This document shows positions 5,512-12,887 of a DNA stretch of 12,887 nt, one piece after another. Positions within the stretch are counted from its first letter, which is position 1; every line of letters begins with the position of its first letter. The stretch spans positions 1 through 12,887 of the forward strand of contig DATBLL010000021.1 of the NCBI GenBank assembly GCA_036555425.1, read 5' to 3'. Source of the stretch: SBBV01 sp036555425. GTDB taxonomy: Bacteria > Pseudomonadota > Alphaproteobacteria > Bin65. The position numbers were made by a program, and so were the translations under genes. The notes under the pieces are model-generated. The model was not told the origin of the DNA, searched no databases, and saw nothing but the letters and a program-made list of their open reading frames with translations.

Positions 5512-7059
5512 TCAATCCGGGCCGTACAGCAGCTCGAAGCTGCGGAACTCCACGTCGTTGCGGTCGTCGGTGAAGGGCCGCACTGTCGCCGGCGCATGCG
5601 CAACCCGGAAGGTCGGCCGCACCCGCGTCAGCACATGGGCGAGATTGGGATCGGCCGGCTCGGCGTCAAGCCGGGCCTTCAACGCGGCGAAATCGGTCGG
5701 CTGGCGGGTGGCGATAAGGAGATAGTTGCCGAAGCTGGCCGCGTAGACGTTCGGGAACACGGCTTCGAGCGTGCGCACGAAGGGCGCGATGTGCTCCTCG
5801 CCGCGCCGGCGCGAGAGCACGTTGATCATCAGCATGCCGTTGTCCGTCAGCCGCTCGCGCGCCAGCGCGAAGAACTCCGTCGTGGCGGTGAAGAACGGGA
5901 TCGTGCCGGTGACGTAGAGATCGACGCAGATCACGTCGTAGCGCTCGCTGCTGCGCGCCAAGAACCAGCGCGCATCCTCGGCCACCAGGCGAATGCGCGG
6001 CTGATCCTTCAAGCCGAAATAGTCGCGCGCCACGCGGATGACGGCGGGATCGAGATCGACGCCGGTGATCTCGGCGTCGGGATAGACCGCGGCGATCTGC
6101 TTCAGCGCGACGCCGCCGGCGACGCCGAGCATCAGCACCTTGCGCCCGCCCTGGAGATAGGGCCCGAACAGAAAGAGGTCGAAATACTCGCCGGTGAGCA
6201 GCGCACCCTTCACTTCGAGCGTTTGCACGCCGGCCGTGTAGTTGAGGTAGAGCGCGCGCACATGCGGGTGGTCCTGCACCTCGATGATGTTGTGGACCGA
6301 TTCGGTGCGCAGCACGACATGGGCCGGCAGCGCCGGCGGCCAGGGATATAGCGCGGCGAATACGGCGATGCTGGCCGCGAGGCCGCGCCATTGCCGCGCC
6401 TCGACGAAGAGCGCGGCCAACGCGATCGCGACCAGGCCGGCGCAGAGGTAGTGCCCCAGGCGCGTGCCGAATTCGGGGATCACCAGGAACGCGGTGAAGA
6501 ACGTCCCGGCGATGCTGCCGATCGTCGACACCGCGTAGACGCGCCCGGCGGTGCCGGCGATGCGCTCGCTGGCCGTGAGCTTGATGACGATCGGCGAGGT
6601 CGTCGCCAGCAGCAGCGAGGGCGCTCCGAGCAGCGCCACGCTCGCAATCACGGCGCCCCAGGCGGGACCGAGCGCGCGGAAGTCCGGCAGCAGCGCATCG
6701 CCGAGCAGCGGGATGAGCGCGATGTAGGCGGCCGAGATCGCCAGCGCGGCCACGAGAAACCGGCGCGCGCTTGGCCGGTCGCCCATCACGCCGCCGAGCG
6801 CGTAGCCGGCGGCCAGCGCCGCCATCACGACGCCGATCAGCGCGCCCCACTGATAGATCGAGTAGCCGAAGAACGGCGCCAGCACGCGCCCGCCGAGGAT
6901 CTCGATCTGCATGATCGCCCAGCCGGCGAGAAACGCGATCGCGAGCGGCAGCAAATTGCCGCGGCGTGCGGCGCGCGCCGCGGGCGCCTGTTCGGGAATC
7001 TGCGAATATGACGCCGCCGGCCGCTTCGCCTCGGGCGCGCGCTTGGGTCGGTCCCTCAT
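5512..7059 (-). CDS. Membrane protein fused to a spermidine-synthase-like domain (fused MFS/spermidine synthase type)
   Basis: A 515-residue two-part protein. After a basic 34-residue N-terminus, about residues 35-240 contain roughly seven hydrophobic segments with the typical opening of this family (MQIEILGGRVLAPFFG, YQWGALIGVV, GYALGGVMGDR). Residues from about 255 form a Rossmann-type aminopropyltransferase/methyltransferase fold. Its features are the SAM-binding motif G312-VA-GG (GVAGG), an acidic end of the next strand (GVDLD), EDARWFL, and YDVICVDLY with D380. Canonical spermidine synthases have D-x-x-D-P here; the first Asp (D380) is kept but the second, which contacts putrescine, is replaced (DLYVTG). 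True spermidine synthesis is therefore uncertain. The ATG at 7059 overlaps the upstream deacetylase stop (ATGA), implying translational coupling. The family call is secure; the reaction is not known. Confidence 0.85.
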   Translation of the reverse strand: MRDRPKRAPEAKRPAASYSQIPEQAPAARAARRGNLLPLAIAFLAGWAIMQIEILGGRVLAPFFGYSIYQWGALIGVVMAALAAGYALGGVMGDRPSARRFLVAALAISAAYIALIPLLGDALLPDFRALGPAWGAVIASVALLGAPSLLLATTSPIVIKLTASERIAGTAGRVYAVSTIGSIAGTFFTAFLVIPEFGTRLGHYLCAGLVAIALAALFVEARQWRGLAASIAVFAALYPWPPALPAHVVLRTESVHNIIEVQDHPHVRALYLNYTAGVQTLEVKGALLTGEYFDLFLFGPYLQGGRKVLMLGVAGGVALKQIAAVYPDAEITGVDLDPAVIRVARDYFGLKDQPRIRLVAEDARWFLARSSERYDVICVDLYVTGTIPFFTATTEFFALARERLTDNGMLMINVLSRRRGEEHIAPFVRTLEAVFPNVYAASFGNYLLIATRQPTDFAALKARLDAEPADPNLAHVLTRVRPTFRVAHAPATVRPFTDDRNDVEFRSFELLYGPD

Positions 7060-8162
7060 GCGGCCGCGCGTCCGATCGGCTGCACCACGGCATACACATC
7101 GGCGCGCACCGGCCCCGGGCGCGGCGCGTCGGCCAAGGTCGTGAACCACGCCGCGGGCGGATTGCGCGCGAGCGAATGCGACCAGGCCACGTCGCGCAGC
7201 AGCGACTCCGCCGCCGGCGGCAAGCGCTTGGGGATGGGCCAATCGTTGAGCGTGGCCCAGATGCCGCTCCAGCAGCGCGCGACCGCCCAGGGATTGTAGC
7301 CGCCGCCGCCGAGCACGAGCAGGCGCGGCGCCAGGTTACGCAAGCGCCGCAGCGCCGACCAATAGGCCTGATTGGAGAGCGCGAGCTTGCTCATCGGATC
7401 TTCGGCGAGCGCGTCGGCGCCGCATTGGACGATCAGCGCTTCGGGCGCGAAATCGGCGACCGACGGCAGGATCGCCGCCTCGAAAACATGGTCGAATTCG
7501 CCGTCATTAAAGCCTGCGGGAACGGGAAAGTTGAAGAGCCTGCGTGCCCGATCGCTCTCTCGACCGGTGCGCGGCCAGCGGCCGGCCTCGTGGATCGAGG
7601 CGATGAGCACGCGTGGATCGCCGGCCAGCGCCTCCTCGACGCCATCGCAATGATGCGCGTCGAGATCGACATAGGCGACGCGCGCCAAGCCTTGATCGAG
7701 AAAGGCGAGGATGCCGAGCACCGGGTCGTTGAAATAGCAAAAGCCGCTGGCCCGCGCGCGGCGGCCGTGATGCGTGCCGCCGGCCGGGCTGTGCACGATG
7801 CCGCCGTCGCGCAGCAACTCGGCGGCGAGCAGTGTGGCCCCGCAGGCCGTTGCCGGCCGCCGGAATACCTCGCCGAAGACGGGATTGCCGCTGGCGCCGA
7901 GCCCAAAGCGCTCGCGCTGCGCCGGCGTCGCCGCCTGGGTCCGCTCGCATTCGGCCACGGCGGCGACGTAGTCCGGGTCGTGGAAGCGCGCGAGCTGCGC
8001 CGGCGTCGCCACGGGCGCATCGACGTAGCTTCCCTTTGGCAGCCAGCCGAGCGCGCGGCAGAGGTCCATGGCCAGCGAAACCCGCGGAATCGCGAGCGGG
8101 TGCTTCCCGCCGTAACGCGAGTGGCGGTAGATCTCGCTGCCGATGAAGCGGGCGCCGGTCAT
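7056..8162 (-). CDS. Histone deacetylase-fold enzyme, HDLP/AcuC-like zinc deacetylase
   Basis: A cytoplasmic zinc hydrolase of 368 residues that should remove acetyl groups from lysines or small amines. The best resemblance by eye is to Aquifex HDLP and AcuC proteins, starting with an N-terminal HPLAIPRVSL block. The full catalytic set is present: H131 and H132 (GGTHHGR), D166, D168, H170 and D173 (YVDLDAHHCDG), D250 (QCGADAL), and Y289 in the LGGGGYN loop. The first six carry the same residue numbers that I recall for Aquifex HDLP. This supports the ATG at 8162 over an in-frame ATG at 8207, which would add 15 residues; neither has a strong ribosome-binding site. AcuC in Bacillus deacetylates acetyl-CoA synthetase; others act on acetylpolyamines. 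It overlaps the next gene by ATGA, suggesting joint function. The substrate is unknown. Confidence 0.92.
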   Translation of the reverse strand: MTGARFIGSEIYRHSRYGGKHPLAIPRVSLAMDLCRALGWLPKGSYVDAPVATPAQLARFHDPDYVAAVAECERTQAATPAQRERFGLGASGNPVFGEVFRRPATACGATLLAAELLRDGGIVHSPAGGTHHGRRARASGFCYFNDPVLGILAFLDQGLARVAYVDLDAHHCDGVEEALAGDPRVLIASIHEAGRWPRTGRESDRARRLFNFPVPAGFNDGEFDHVFEAAILPSVADFAPEALIVQCGADALAEDPMSKLALSNQAYWSALRRLRNLAPRLLVLGGGGYNPWAVARCWSGIWATLNDWPIPKRLPPAAESLLRDVAWSHSLARNPPAAWFTTLADAPRPGPVRADVYAVVQPIGRAAA

Positions 8163-8264
8163 GGCCGATTGATCTAGGCCGGCGCGCTTCGCGGCGCAAT
8201 CGCGCATCGACAGGCAGCGCGTCCTCGCCTATGACCCGCCTCCCGCCTCCACGGCCTTGTCTCG

Positions 8265-9197
8265 ATGCAAGCCGTCGTCAACATCGTGCTGCCGGTGTTC
8301 GGCATCGTCCTCTGCGGCTACGCCGCCGGGCGATTGAAGCTGCTCGGCCCGGCCAGCTCCGAGGCGCTGAACGGCTTTGTCTATTGGGTAGCGCTGCCCG
8401 CCCTCTTTCTTCAGGGCCTCGCCAAGGCGCCGCTCGCGAACGTGCTCGATTGGCCGCTGGTGACGGCGTTCCTGGGCGGCATCGCCGTCATCTTCGTATT
8501 GTCCTTCGCCGTCGCGCGCCTCTTCTTTCCCGGGCGGCTCGGCGCGCACACGCTCCATGCCCTCGCCGCCTCGTTCCCCAATTCGGGCTACATGGGGATC
8601 CCGCTGTTCCTGCTGGCATTCGGCGAGGCGGGATCGCTGCCGGTGATCGTCGCCAATGTCGCGCAGTCGATCACGGTCTTCTTCCTCGCCCTTTTCCTCG
8701 TCGAGCTCGACGGCGGCACCGGCCCGCTCGGCCGCCGCATCGTGCAGATAACGGCCAACCTGCTGCTCAACCCGTTCCTCGTCGGCTCGGCGCTCGGCCT
8801 CGGCCTCAACGCCTCGGGCATCGGCTTGAGCGGTCCGTTCGAAACCATGGTGCGCACGCTCGCCGCCGCCGCCTCGCCCTGCGCCCTCTTCGCGCTCGGC
8901 CTTTTCATGGTCGGCAAGCCGATCACGCGCGGCCTCTCCGAGGTCTCGTGGCTCGCTTTCGCGAAGCTCATCCTCCATCCGCTCGCGGCCTGGCTGATCG
9001 CCGTGTACCTCTTCGCTCTTCCCGACGACACGGTGCGCGCGTTGGTGCTGGTCGCGGCCATGCCGACCGGCGCGCTGGTTTTCGTGGTGGCGCAGCGCTA
9101 CAACGTCTTCGTCCAGCGCGGATCGGCGGCGGTGCTGGTCTCGACGATCATTTCGATCCTCACGATCTCCGCCCTCATGATCCTCTACCATGTCTGA
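8265..9197 (+). CDS. AEC-family permease (auxin efflux carrier-like)
   Basis: A 310-residue polytopic membrane protein, probably a secondary transporter for a carboxylate or similar small organic anion. About ten hydrophobic segments are arranged as two halves. The N-terminal VLPVFGIVLCGYAAGRLKLL, the central SFPNSGYMGIPLFLLAFG (about 105-122), and the second-half segment VLVAAMPTGALVFVVAQRYNV (about 263-283) are the characteristic AEC unwinding and motif regions. No Shine-Dalgarno is obvious before the ATG at 8265. The gene diverges from the deacetylase pair, with about 100 bp between starts. Its stop codon overlaps the next gene by 8 nt, so the two are likely one operon. The substrate cannot be read from sequence. 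Confidence 0.9.
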   Translation: MQAVVNIVLPVFGIVLCGYAAGRLKLLGPASSEALNGFVYWVALPALFLQGLAKAPLANVLDWPLVTAFLGGIAVIFVLSFAVARLFFPGRLGAHTLHALAASFPNSGYMGIPLFLLAFGEAGSLPVIVANVAQSITVFFLALFLVELDGGTGPLGRRIVQITANLLLNPFLVGSALGLGLNASGIGLSGPFETMVRTLAAAASPCALFALGLFMVGKPITRGLSEVSWLAFAKLILHPLAAWLIAVYLFALPDDTVRALVLVAAMPTGALVFVVAQRYNVFVQRGSAAVLVSTIISILTISALMILYHV

Positions 9198-9825
9198 GCC
9201 ACAAGGCCTGCTCGCGGTTTGGACCGATATCCCGCCCGCGCTCGAGGCCGATTTCAACGACTGGTACGACCGCGAGCATCTGGCCGAGCGCGCCGGCATC
9301 CCCGGCTTCCGCAACGCGCGGCGCTATATCGCCGAAGGCGCCGCGCCGAAATATTTCGCGCTCTACGAGACGGAGTCGATCAGCGTCTTCGCCACCCCCG
9401 AATACCGCCGTTATCTCGGCCCGCTCATGACCGCGTGGAGCAAGCGCATCATGGGCGCGTTCGTGAACAACCACCGGCGCTGCTGCAGCTTCGTCGCGCG
9501 CGCCGGCGGCGGCATCGGCGGCGCGGTGGTCTCGCTGCGCTTGCCGGCGTCCGACGCGCTCGCGGCCGCTCTCAAGGGCGGCGCGTTGAAGGCCGCGCTC
9601 GGCCCGAGCGGCGCCATCGGCGCCAAGGCCTGGCGCTCCGATCTCGCCGCCACCTTTCCCGATGGCCCGCCGCGCGATGCCGTGCCCGAACTCGTCGTCG
9701 TGGTCGAAGGGACGAGCCCCGGAGCCGCCACGGCGGGCGCGGACGCCTTGCACGGCACCCTTGGCGAAGCCGGCGCGCCGCTGCATCGCGGCCTCTACCG
9801 GCTGCTGCACGCTCTTCCTTCATGA
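9190..9825 (+). CDS. Uncharacterised protein with EthD/dimeric alpha-beta-barrel-like N-terminus
   Basis: A 211-residue soluble protein that I do not recognise by name. Residues 8-60 follow a pattern seen in dimeric alpha/beta-barrel (EthD-like) proteins: a strand LAVWTDIP, then DFNDWYDREHLAERAGIPGF (about 21-40), a strand RNARRYIA, and KYFALYET. The second half (about 105-200) looks like a repeat of alternating strands and helices (GGAVVSLRLP..., ELVVVVEGTS...), possibly a second half-barrel. No signal peptide or membrane segment is seen. The ATG lies inside the last codons of the AEC permease (8-nt overlap), implying coupling; it might act on the transported compound, which is inference. 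It ends tail to tail with the helicase gene, overlapping 6 nt. Confidence 0.8.
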   Translation: MSEPQGLLAVWTDIPPALEADFNDWYDREHLAERAGIPGFRNARRYIAEGAAPKYFALYETESISVFATPEYRRYLGPLMTAWSKRIMGAFVNNHRRCCSFVARAGGGIGGAVVSLRLPASDALAAALKGGALKAALGPSGAIGAKAWRSDLAATFPDGPPRDAVPELVVVVEGTSPGAATAGADALHGTLGEAGAPLHRGLYRLLHALPS

Positions 9826-12615
9826 CGACGGCCCATCCGCCGTCGCGCCGAGAAACGCCTTCGTCTCCGCGATCGCCTCGGCCAAACCGACGCGACGGAT
9901 CTCGACGCCGGGCGGGAATGCGCCGCAAAGGCGCGTCGGCAGGCGCGAATCGAGCATAACGAACACGCCGCAATCGTCGGCGCGGCGGATGAGCCGCCCG
10001 AAGGCCTGCTTCAGGCGGAACCGCGTCTCGCGGTCGGTGTAGCGCGCGCCGCCGAAATGCGCGTGGCGCGCGCGATAGAGGATGTCGGGCCGCGGCCAGG
10101 GCACGCGGTCGAAGACGATGAGGCGCAGCGAGCGGCCCGGCACATCGACGCCGTCGCGCACGGCGTCCGTCCCGAGCAGGCACGCATCGGGCTCGGCGCG
10201 GAAGATGTCGACCAGCGTGGCCACGTCGTAGCCGTCGATGTGCTGCGCCAGCAGCGGGATGCCGCGCGCCTCCAGCGGCGCCGCGATGCGCTGATGCACC
10301 TGTCGCAAGCGCGCGATCGCGGTGAAGAGCCCAAGCGCGCCGCCGCCGGCGGCGAGGAACAGCTCGCGGAACGCCGCGGCGACCGCATTGGCGTTGTCGC
10401 CGGCGACATCGCGGACGATGAAAAGGCGCGTCTGTTTCGCGTAGTCGAACGGCGAATCGAGCGCCGCGCGCCGGGCCGGTTCGACGAGATGGCGCGCGCC
10501 GGTGCGCTCCTCGGCCGCGGCCCAATCGACCGAAGGCTCGCCGGTGCCGTCGCGCAAGCTCGCCGAAGTCACGACCGCGCCATGCGCCGGCTTGAGCACG
10601 TGCTCGGCGAAAGGCAGCGTCGGATCGATCCAATGCCGGTGCGCGCCCACGTCGCGGTCGCGGCCGAACTCGCGCTCGACGGCAAACCAGTCGACATATT
10701 CGGTCGGCGTTTCCTTGCTAAGGGCCGCCAGCAAGGAGCGCCAGGCGACGAGATCGACGAGCGTGCGGCGCCGGATCGCGCGCGCCATCGAATCGAGCCG
10801 GATGCGCGCCGAGGTCTCGAGCGTCTCCGCCTCGGCTTCGAGGCGCAGCGCAAGGCGTTCGGCGAGTTCGGTGAGTGGGCGCAACAATCCCGCTAGGCTC
10901 TTGTCGAGCTCTGCTGCGGCTTCGGCGATGCCGGGCACCAGCGGCTGGATATCGCATTCGAGCCCGTAGCCGCTGTCGGCATCAGCGGCGCGCGCGTAGA
11001 CCTGCTGGCGGACGAAGCCGAGGAAGCGCTCGGCCGGCCCCGCCCCTTCGCCGCCGGCGATGCGCGCGAGCCATCCTTCCGACGGCAAGGCGCCGGCCGC
11101 CGCGACGGCGTTGTTCAAGAGCCGCTCCGACGGCGGATCCTCCTCGATGAGGCCCAGCAGCCGCGCGCGCAGGCCGCGCGCGCGGCTGCGGCGCGACGAG
11201 GCGGCTTCGGCGCCACGCACCCAACGGCGCAGCTCGGCCATCTCCACGCCGGTCAAATGGCCAGAGAAGACCGAGTCGGCCGCGCCAAAGACATGATGCC
11301 CCTCGTCGAAGACATAGCGCAGCGGCAGATCGGCATCGCCGCGCGAGTCGCCGTCGGCGGCGGCGAGTGCCGCTTGGATCATGACCAGCGCATGATTGGC
11401 GACGACGAGCCGCGCGCGCCGCGAGCGCCGCACCGCGTGCTCGATGAAGCAGCGCGAGTAGTGCGGGCACGCCGAGTAGATGCATTCGCCGCGCCGGTCG
11501 GTGAGGCTCGCGACGAGGCCGCGTCCGGCGAGATCGGCGAGCCAGCCCGGCAGATCGCCGGCGACGAGCGCGCCGTCGCGCGTGCGCGCGATCCAGCGCG
11601 CGAAGAGGCCGAGCTGCGGCGCTTCGTTGAGCCGGAGCCGAGCACCGTTCGCCGCCTCTTCGTAGTTGAGCAGGCAGAGATAGTTCTCGCGGCCCTTCCT
11701 CAGCACCACCTTGCGCCGCTTATCGGCGGGATCGGGATAGAGCTTGTCGAGCTCCTGATCGATCTGATGCTGAAGGTTGCGCGTGAAGGTGCTGATCCAG
11801 ACCGCGCCTGCATTCTTCTCGGCCCAGATGCTTGCGGGCGCCACATAACCGAGCGTCTTGCCGACGCCGGTTCCCGCCTCGGCGATCGCGATCTTGGGCG
11901 CGTCGACGCGGTCGCGCGGCGTGAAGGCGTGCGTCACCGCCGCCGCGTATTCGCGCTGCTGCGGCCGCACTTCGGCCCTGGGTCCCAGAAGCGACAGCAG
12001 GCGCGCATCCGCCTCCGCCGGCTCCACGGGAACATCGCCCGCCGGCGGCTCGGGCCCGCGCTCGGCCCATTCGGGCAGATCGCGCCACACGTCGAGGCCC
12101 GCGACCGCGCGCCCGGCGCCGCGCGGATGCTCCGAAATCCCGAGCGCGCTCATGACCGCCGGCGCCCAATTCCAGGCGCCCGCCGCCATCGCCTGGGCAA
12201 TCGGCCGCAGCTCGGCTTCGTAGGCGCGCTCGTCCGCCGCCAACTCGGCGAGCAACGCCTGCACCGATTGCTGGAGCGCGTCGGCTTCGGCTTCCAATCC
12301 GCGCGGGCTCGGCAGCGCCAGCGCCTCGGCCACGCCCCGGATCGTCGGCAGGCAGAAGCGCGCCGGGCGCACGAAGGCATAAAGCTCGAGGACGTCGAAA
12401 GCCGAAAAATTCTTGAGCCCGAGGCGGCGCGCGATCGCCGGGCGGAAGCAGAGGAGCGGCCCCTCGCCCGCGTCGAGGCGCCGCCGCACTTCGTCCAAGC
12501 CGATGCGCCGGCTCGCGCCGCCGGCGTCGCACCACAGCGCATCGACGACGCCGAGTGCCAGCAGCGGCAAGGCGGGCATGCCGGCGCCGCGGCCGGGAGG
12601 GGGAACGCGTTCCAT
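9820..12615 (-). CDS. DinG/Rad3 (XPD-like) superfamily 2 ATP-dependent DNA helicase with Fe-S cluster
   Basis: A 931-residue 5'-3' helicase-type protein, expected to unwind forked or damaged DNA. Motif I/Walker A is EAGTGVGKT with K253, and the DEAH-type box is D437-E-G-H440. Motif VI is Q870-x-x-G-R-L-I-R-R (QAFGRLIRR). Four cysteines that can hold a 4Fe-4S cluster are C314, C378, C383 and C389; the last three have the C-x4-C-x5-C spacing of E. coli DinG. The first 230 or so residues, before Walker A, are not a usual helicase region. Part (about 70-110: FSAFDVLELYAFVRP...LPTIRGVAEALAL) resembles the third segment of DEDD exonuclease domains found on Gram-positive DinG, but a full acidic catalytic set is not evident. 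The ATG at 12615 was chosen; an ATG at 12579 is an alternative. No clear ribosome-binding site is seen for either. Confidence 0.92.
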   Translation of the reverse strand: MERVPPPGRGAGMPALPLLALGVVDALWCDAGGASRRIGLDEVRRRLDAGEGPLLCFRPAIARRLGLKNFSAFDVLELYAFVRPARFCLPTIRGVAEALALPSPRGLEAEADALQQSVQALLAELAADERAYEAELRPIAQAMAAGAWNWAPAVMSALGISEHPRGAGRAVAGLDVWRDLPEWAERGPEPPAGDVPVEPAEADARLLSLLGPRAEVRPQQREYAAAVTHAFTPRDRVDAPKIAIAEAGTGVGKTLGYVAPASIWAEKNAGAVWISTFTRNLQHQIDQELDKLYPDPADKRRKVVLRKGRENYLCLLNYEEAANGARLRLNEAPQLGLFARWIARTRDGALVAGDLPGWLADLAGRGLVASLTDRRGECIYSACPHYSRCFIEHAVRRSRRARLVVANHALVMIQAALAAADGDSRGDADLPLRYVFDEGHHVFGAADSVFSGHLTGVEMAELRRWVRGAEAASSRRSRARGLRARLLGLIEEDPPSERLLNNAVAAAGALPSEGWLARIAGGEGAGPAERFLGFVRQQVYARAADADSGYGLECDIQPLVPGIAEAAAELDKSLAGLLRPLTELAERLALRLEAEAETLETSARIRLDSMARAIRRRTLVDLVAWRSLLAALSKETPTEYVDWFAVEREFGRDRDVGAHRHWIDPTLPFAEHVLKPAHGAVVTSASLRDGTGEPSVDWAAAEERTGARHLVEPARRAALDSPFDYAKQTRLFIVRDVAGDNANAVAAAFRELFLAAGGGALGLFTAIARLRQVHQRIAAPLEARGIPLLAQHIDGYDVATLVDIFRAEPDACLLGTDAVRDGVDVPGRSLRLIVFDRVPWPRPDILYRARHAHFGGARYTDRETRFRLKQAFGRLIRRADDCGVFVMLDSRLPTRLCGAFPPGVEIRRVGLAEAIAETKAFLGATADGPSS

Positions 12616-12656
12616 CGTGGCGACACTAATGGAGAGCGATAGTCCGGGCGACAGAT

Positions 12657-12685
12657 TTGCCCTAATGTCCCGCTTTGGCTAGAAA
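12657..12685 (+). promoter_or_regulatory. Candidate sigma-70-type promoter for the gene at the right edge
   Basis: TTGCCC (12657-12662) and TAGAAA (12680-12685) are spaced 17 nt apart on the plus strand, each matching four of six consensus positions. It lies in the 210-bp non-coding gap after the helicase start and would drive the partial rightward frame, with a leader of roughly 130 nt. Apart from this, the gap holds only a GC-rich dyad at 12811-12824 (CCGGCC-GG-GGCCGG). Such matches can occur by chance. Confidence 0.25.
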
Positions 12686-12825
12686 ATGCGGCCAGAACAG
12701 CCGGCTGCGCGACACGCGTCAGCACACCGAGCGCCCGGCGCCTCGAACGCGTTTAAGATTTTGCCAGGCTCGCCCGCTCGACGCTGGATGCTTCATCGAT
12801 TCTCCGCACGCCGGCCGGGGCCGGT

Positions 12826-12887
12826 TTGAAGGCTCGCCCTGTGGCCGCACCCGTCAAGCACGACGATATCGCGCTGATCCAGCGCCT
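12826..12887 (+). CDS. Start of an unidentified protein (partial, continues beyond right edge)
   Basis: A plus-strand frame stays open from 12757 to the end. A TTG at 12826 (then LKARPVAAPVKHDD...) or a GTG at 12841 could be the start; GGGG at 12817-12820 lies a few nt before the TTG. Only about 20 residues are visible, ending in DDIALIQRL, which looks like ordinary coding sequence. That is too little to assign a family. Start and reality are both uncertain. Confidence 0.4.
   Translation, partial: MKARPVAAPVKHDDIALIQR

Noticed and set aside
6966..8177. A 403-codon plus-strand open frame opposite the deacetylase
   Set aside because: It is a complete shadow of a gene with intact catalytic motifs, with no ribosome-binding site or recognisable domain.
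8229..9314. A 361-codon minus-strand open frame opposite the AEC permease
   Set aside because: The translation is very rich in charged residues (E, R, D, H), as expected from the reverse of hydrophobic codons, and the sense strand is a convincing membrane protein.
11257..12642. A 461-codon plus-strand open frame opposite the helicase N-terminus
   Set aside because: The translation is Arg/Ala/His-rich with no domain, and the opposite strand encodes a helicase with all motifs in this region; it is a GC-driven shadow.
12811..12824. GC-only dyad CCGGCC-GG-GGCCGG near the right edge
   Set aside because: Low complexity with a 2-nt centre; no evidence that it is a binding site or terminator.

Overview
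The window is GC-rich, densely coded bacterial chromosome. The gene content points to an alphaproteobacterium: an Aap-type general L-amino-acid ABC transporter, and a small accessory subunit of respiratory complex I (NDUFS4 / ETC complex I family) that is otherwise known mainly from Alphaproteobacteria and mitochondria. A Rhodospirillales-like organism would fit, but that is inference. I see no insertion sequence, prophage, CRISPR array, toxin-antitoxin module or recognisable defence system. Most genes look like core or near-core chromosomal genes.

Left part (1-3700). On the minus strand, the amino-acid-binding protein gene aapJ is followed by the permease gene aapQ, which runs off the left edge. 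A strong hairpin lies between them. Divergent from aapJ, and about 240 bp away, the plus strand carries metC (cystathionine beta-lyase) and hisI (phosphoribosyl-AMP cyclohydrolase) 22 bp apart, probably one transcript for amino-acid biosynthesis.

Middle (3798-5462). A small stand-alone SET-domain protein with a complete post-SET cysteine motif (plus strand) converges on a UPF0114/YqhA-type membrane protein (minus strand). Upstream of the latter on the minus strand is a compact unit: tRNA-Pro(UGG), the NDUFS4-like gene, then tRNA-Arg(UCU). Only about 20 nt separate the coding sequence from each tRNA. Both tRNAs encode their CCA ends, and a promoter-like pair sits just upstream of tRNA-Pro.

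Right-middle (5512-8162). A minus-strand pair has an ATGA stop/start overlap. The first gene is an HDLP/AcuC-like histone-deacetylase-fold enzyme with every catalytic residue intact. The second is a membrane protein fused to a spermidine-synthase-like methyltransferase-fold domain that lacks one of the usual substrate aspartates.

Right part (8265-12615). On the plus strand an AEC-family permease overlaps by 8 nt with a gene for an unrecognised 211-residue protein carrying a dimeric alpha/beta-barrel-like motif. That gene ends tail to tail, on the palindrome TCATGA, with a minus-strand DinG/Rad3-type Fe-S helicase. The helicase has an unusual N-terminal extension of about 230 residues. At the right edge another reading frame probably begins on the plus strand.

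The most noteworthy items are the coupled deacetylase/spermidine-synthase-like pair, the CDS flanked closely by two tRNAs, the SET-domain protein, and the helicase N-terminal domain. None can be claimed as a new system from sequence alone.
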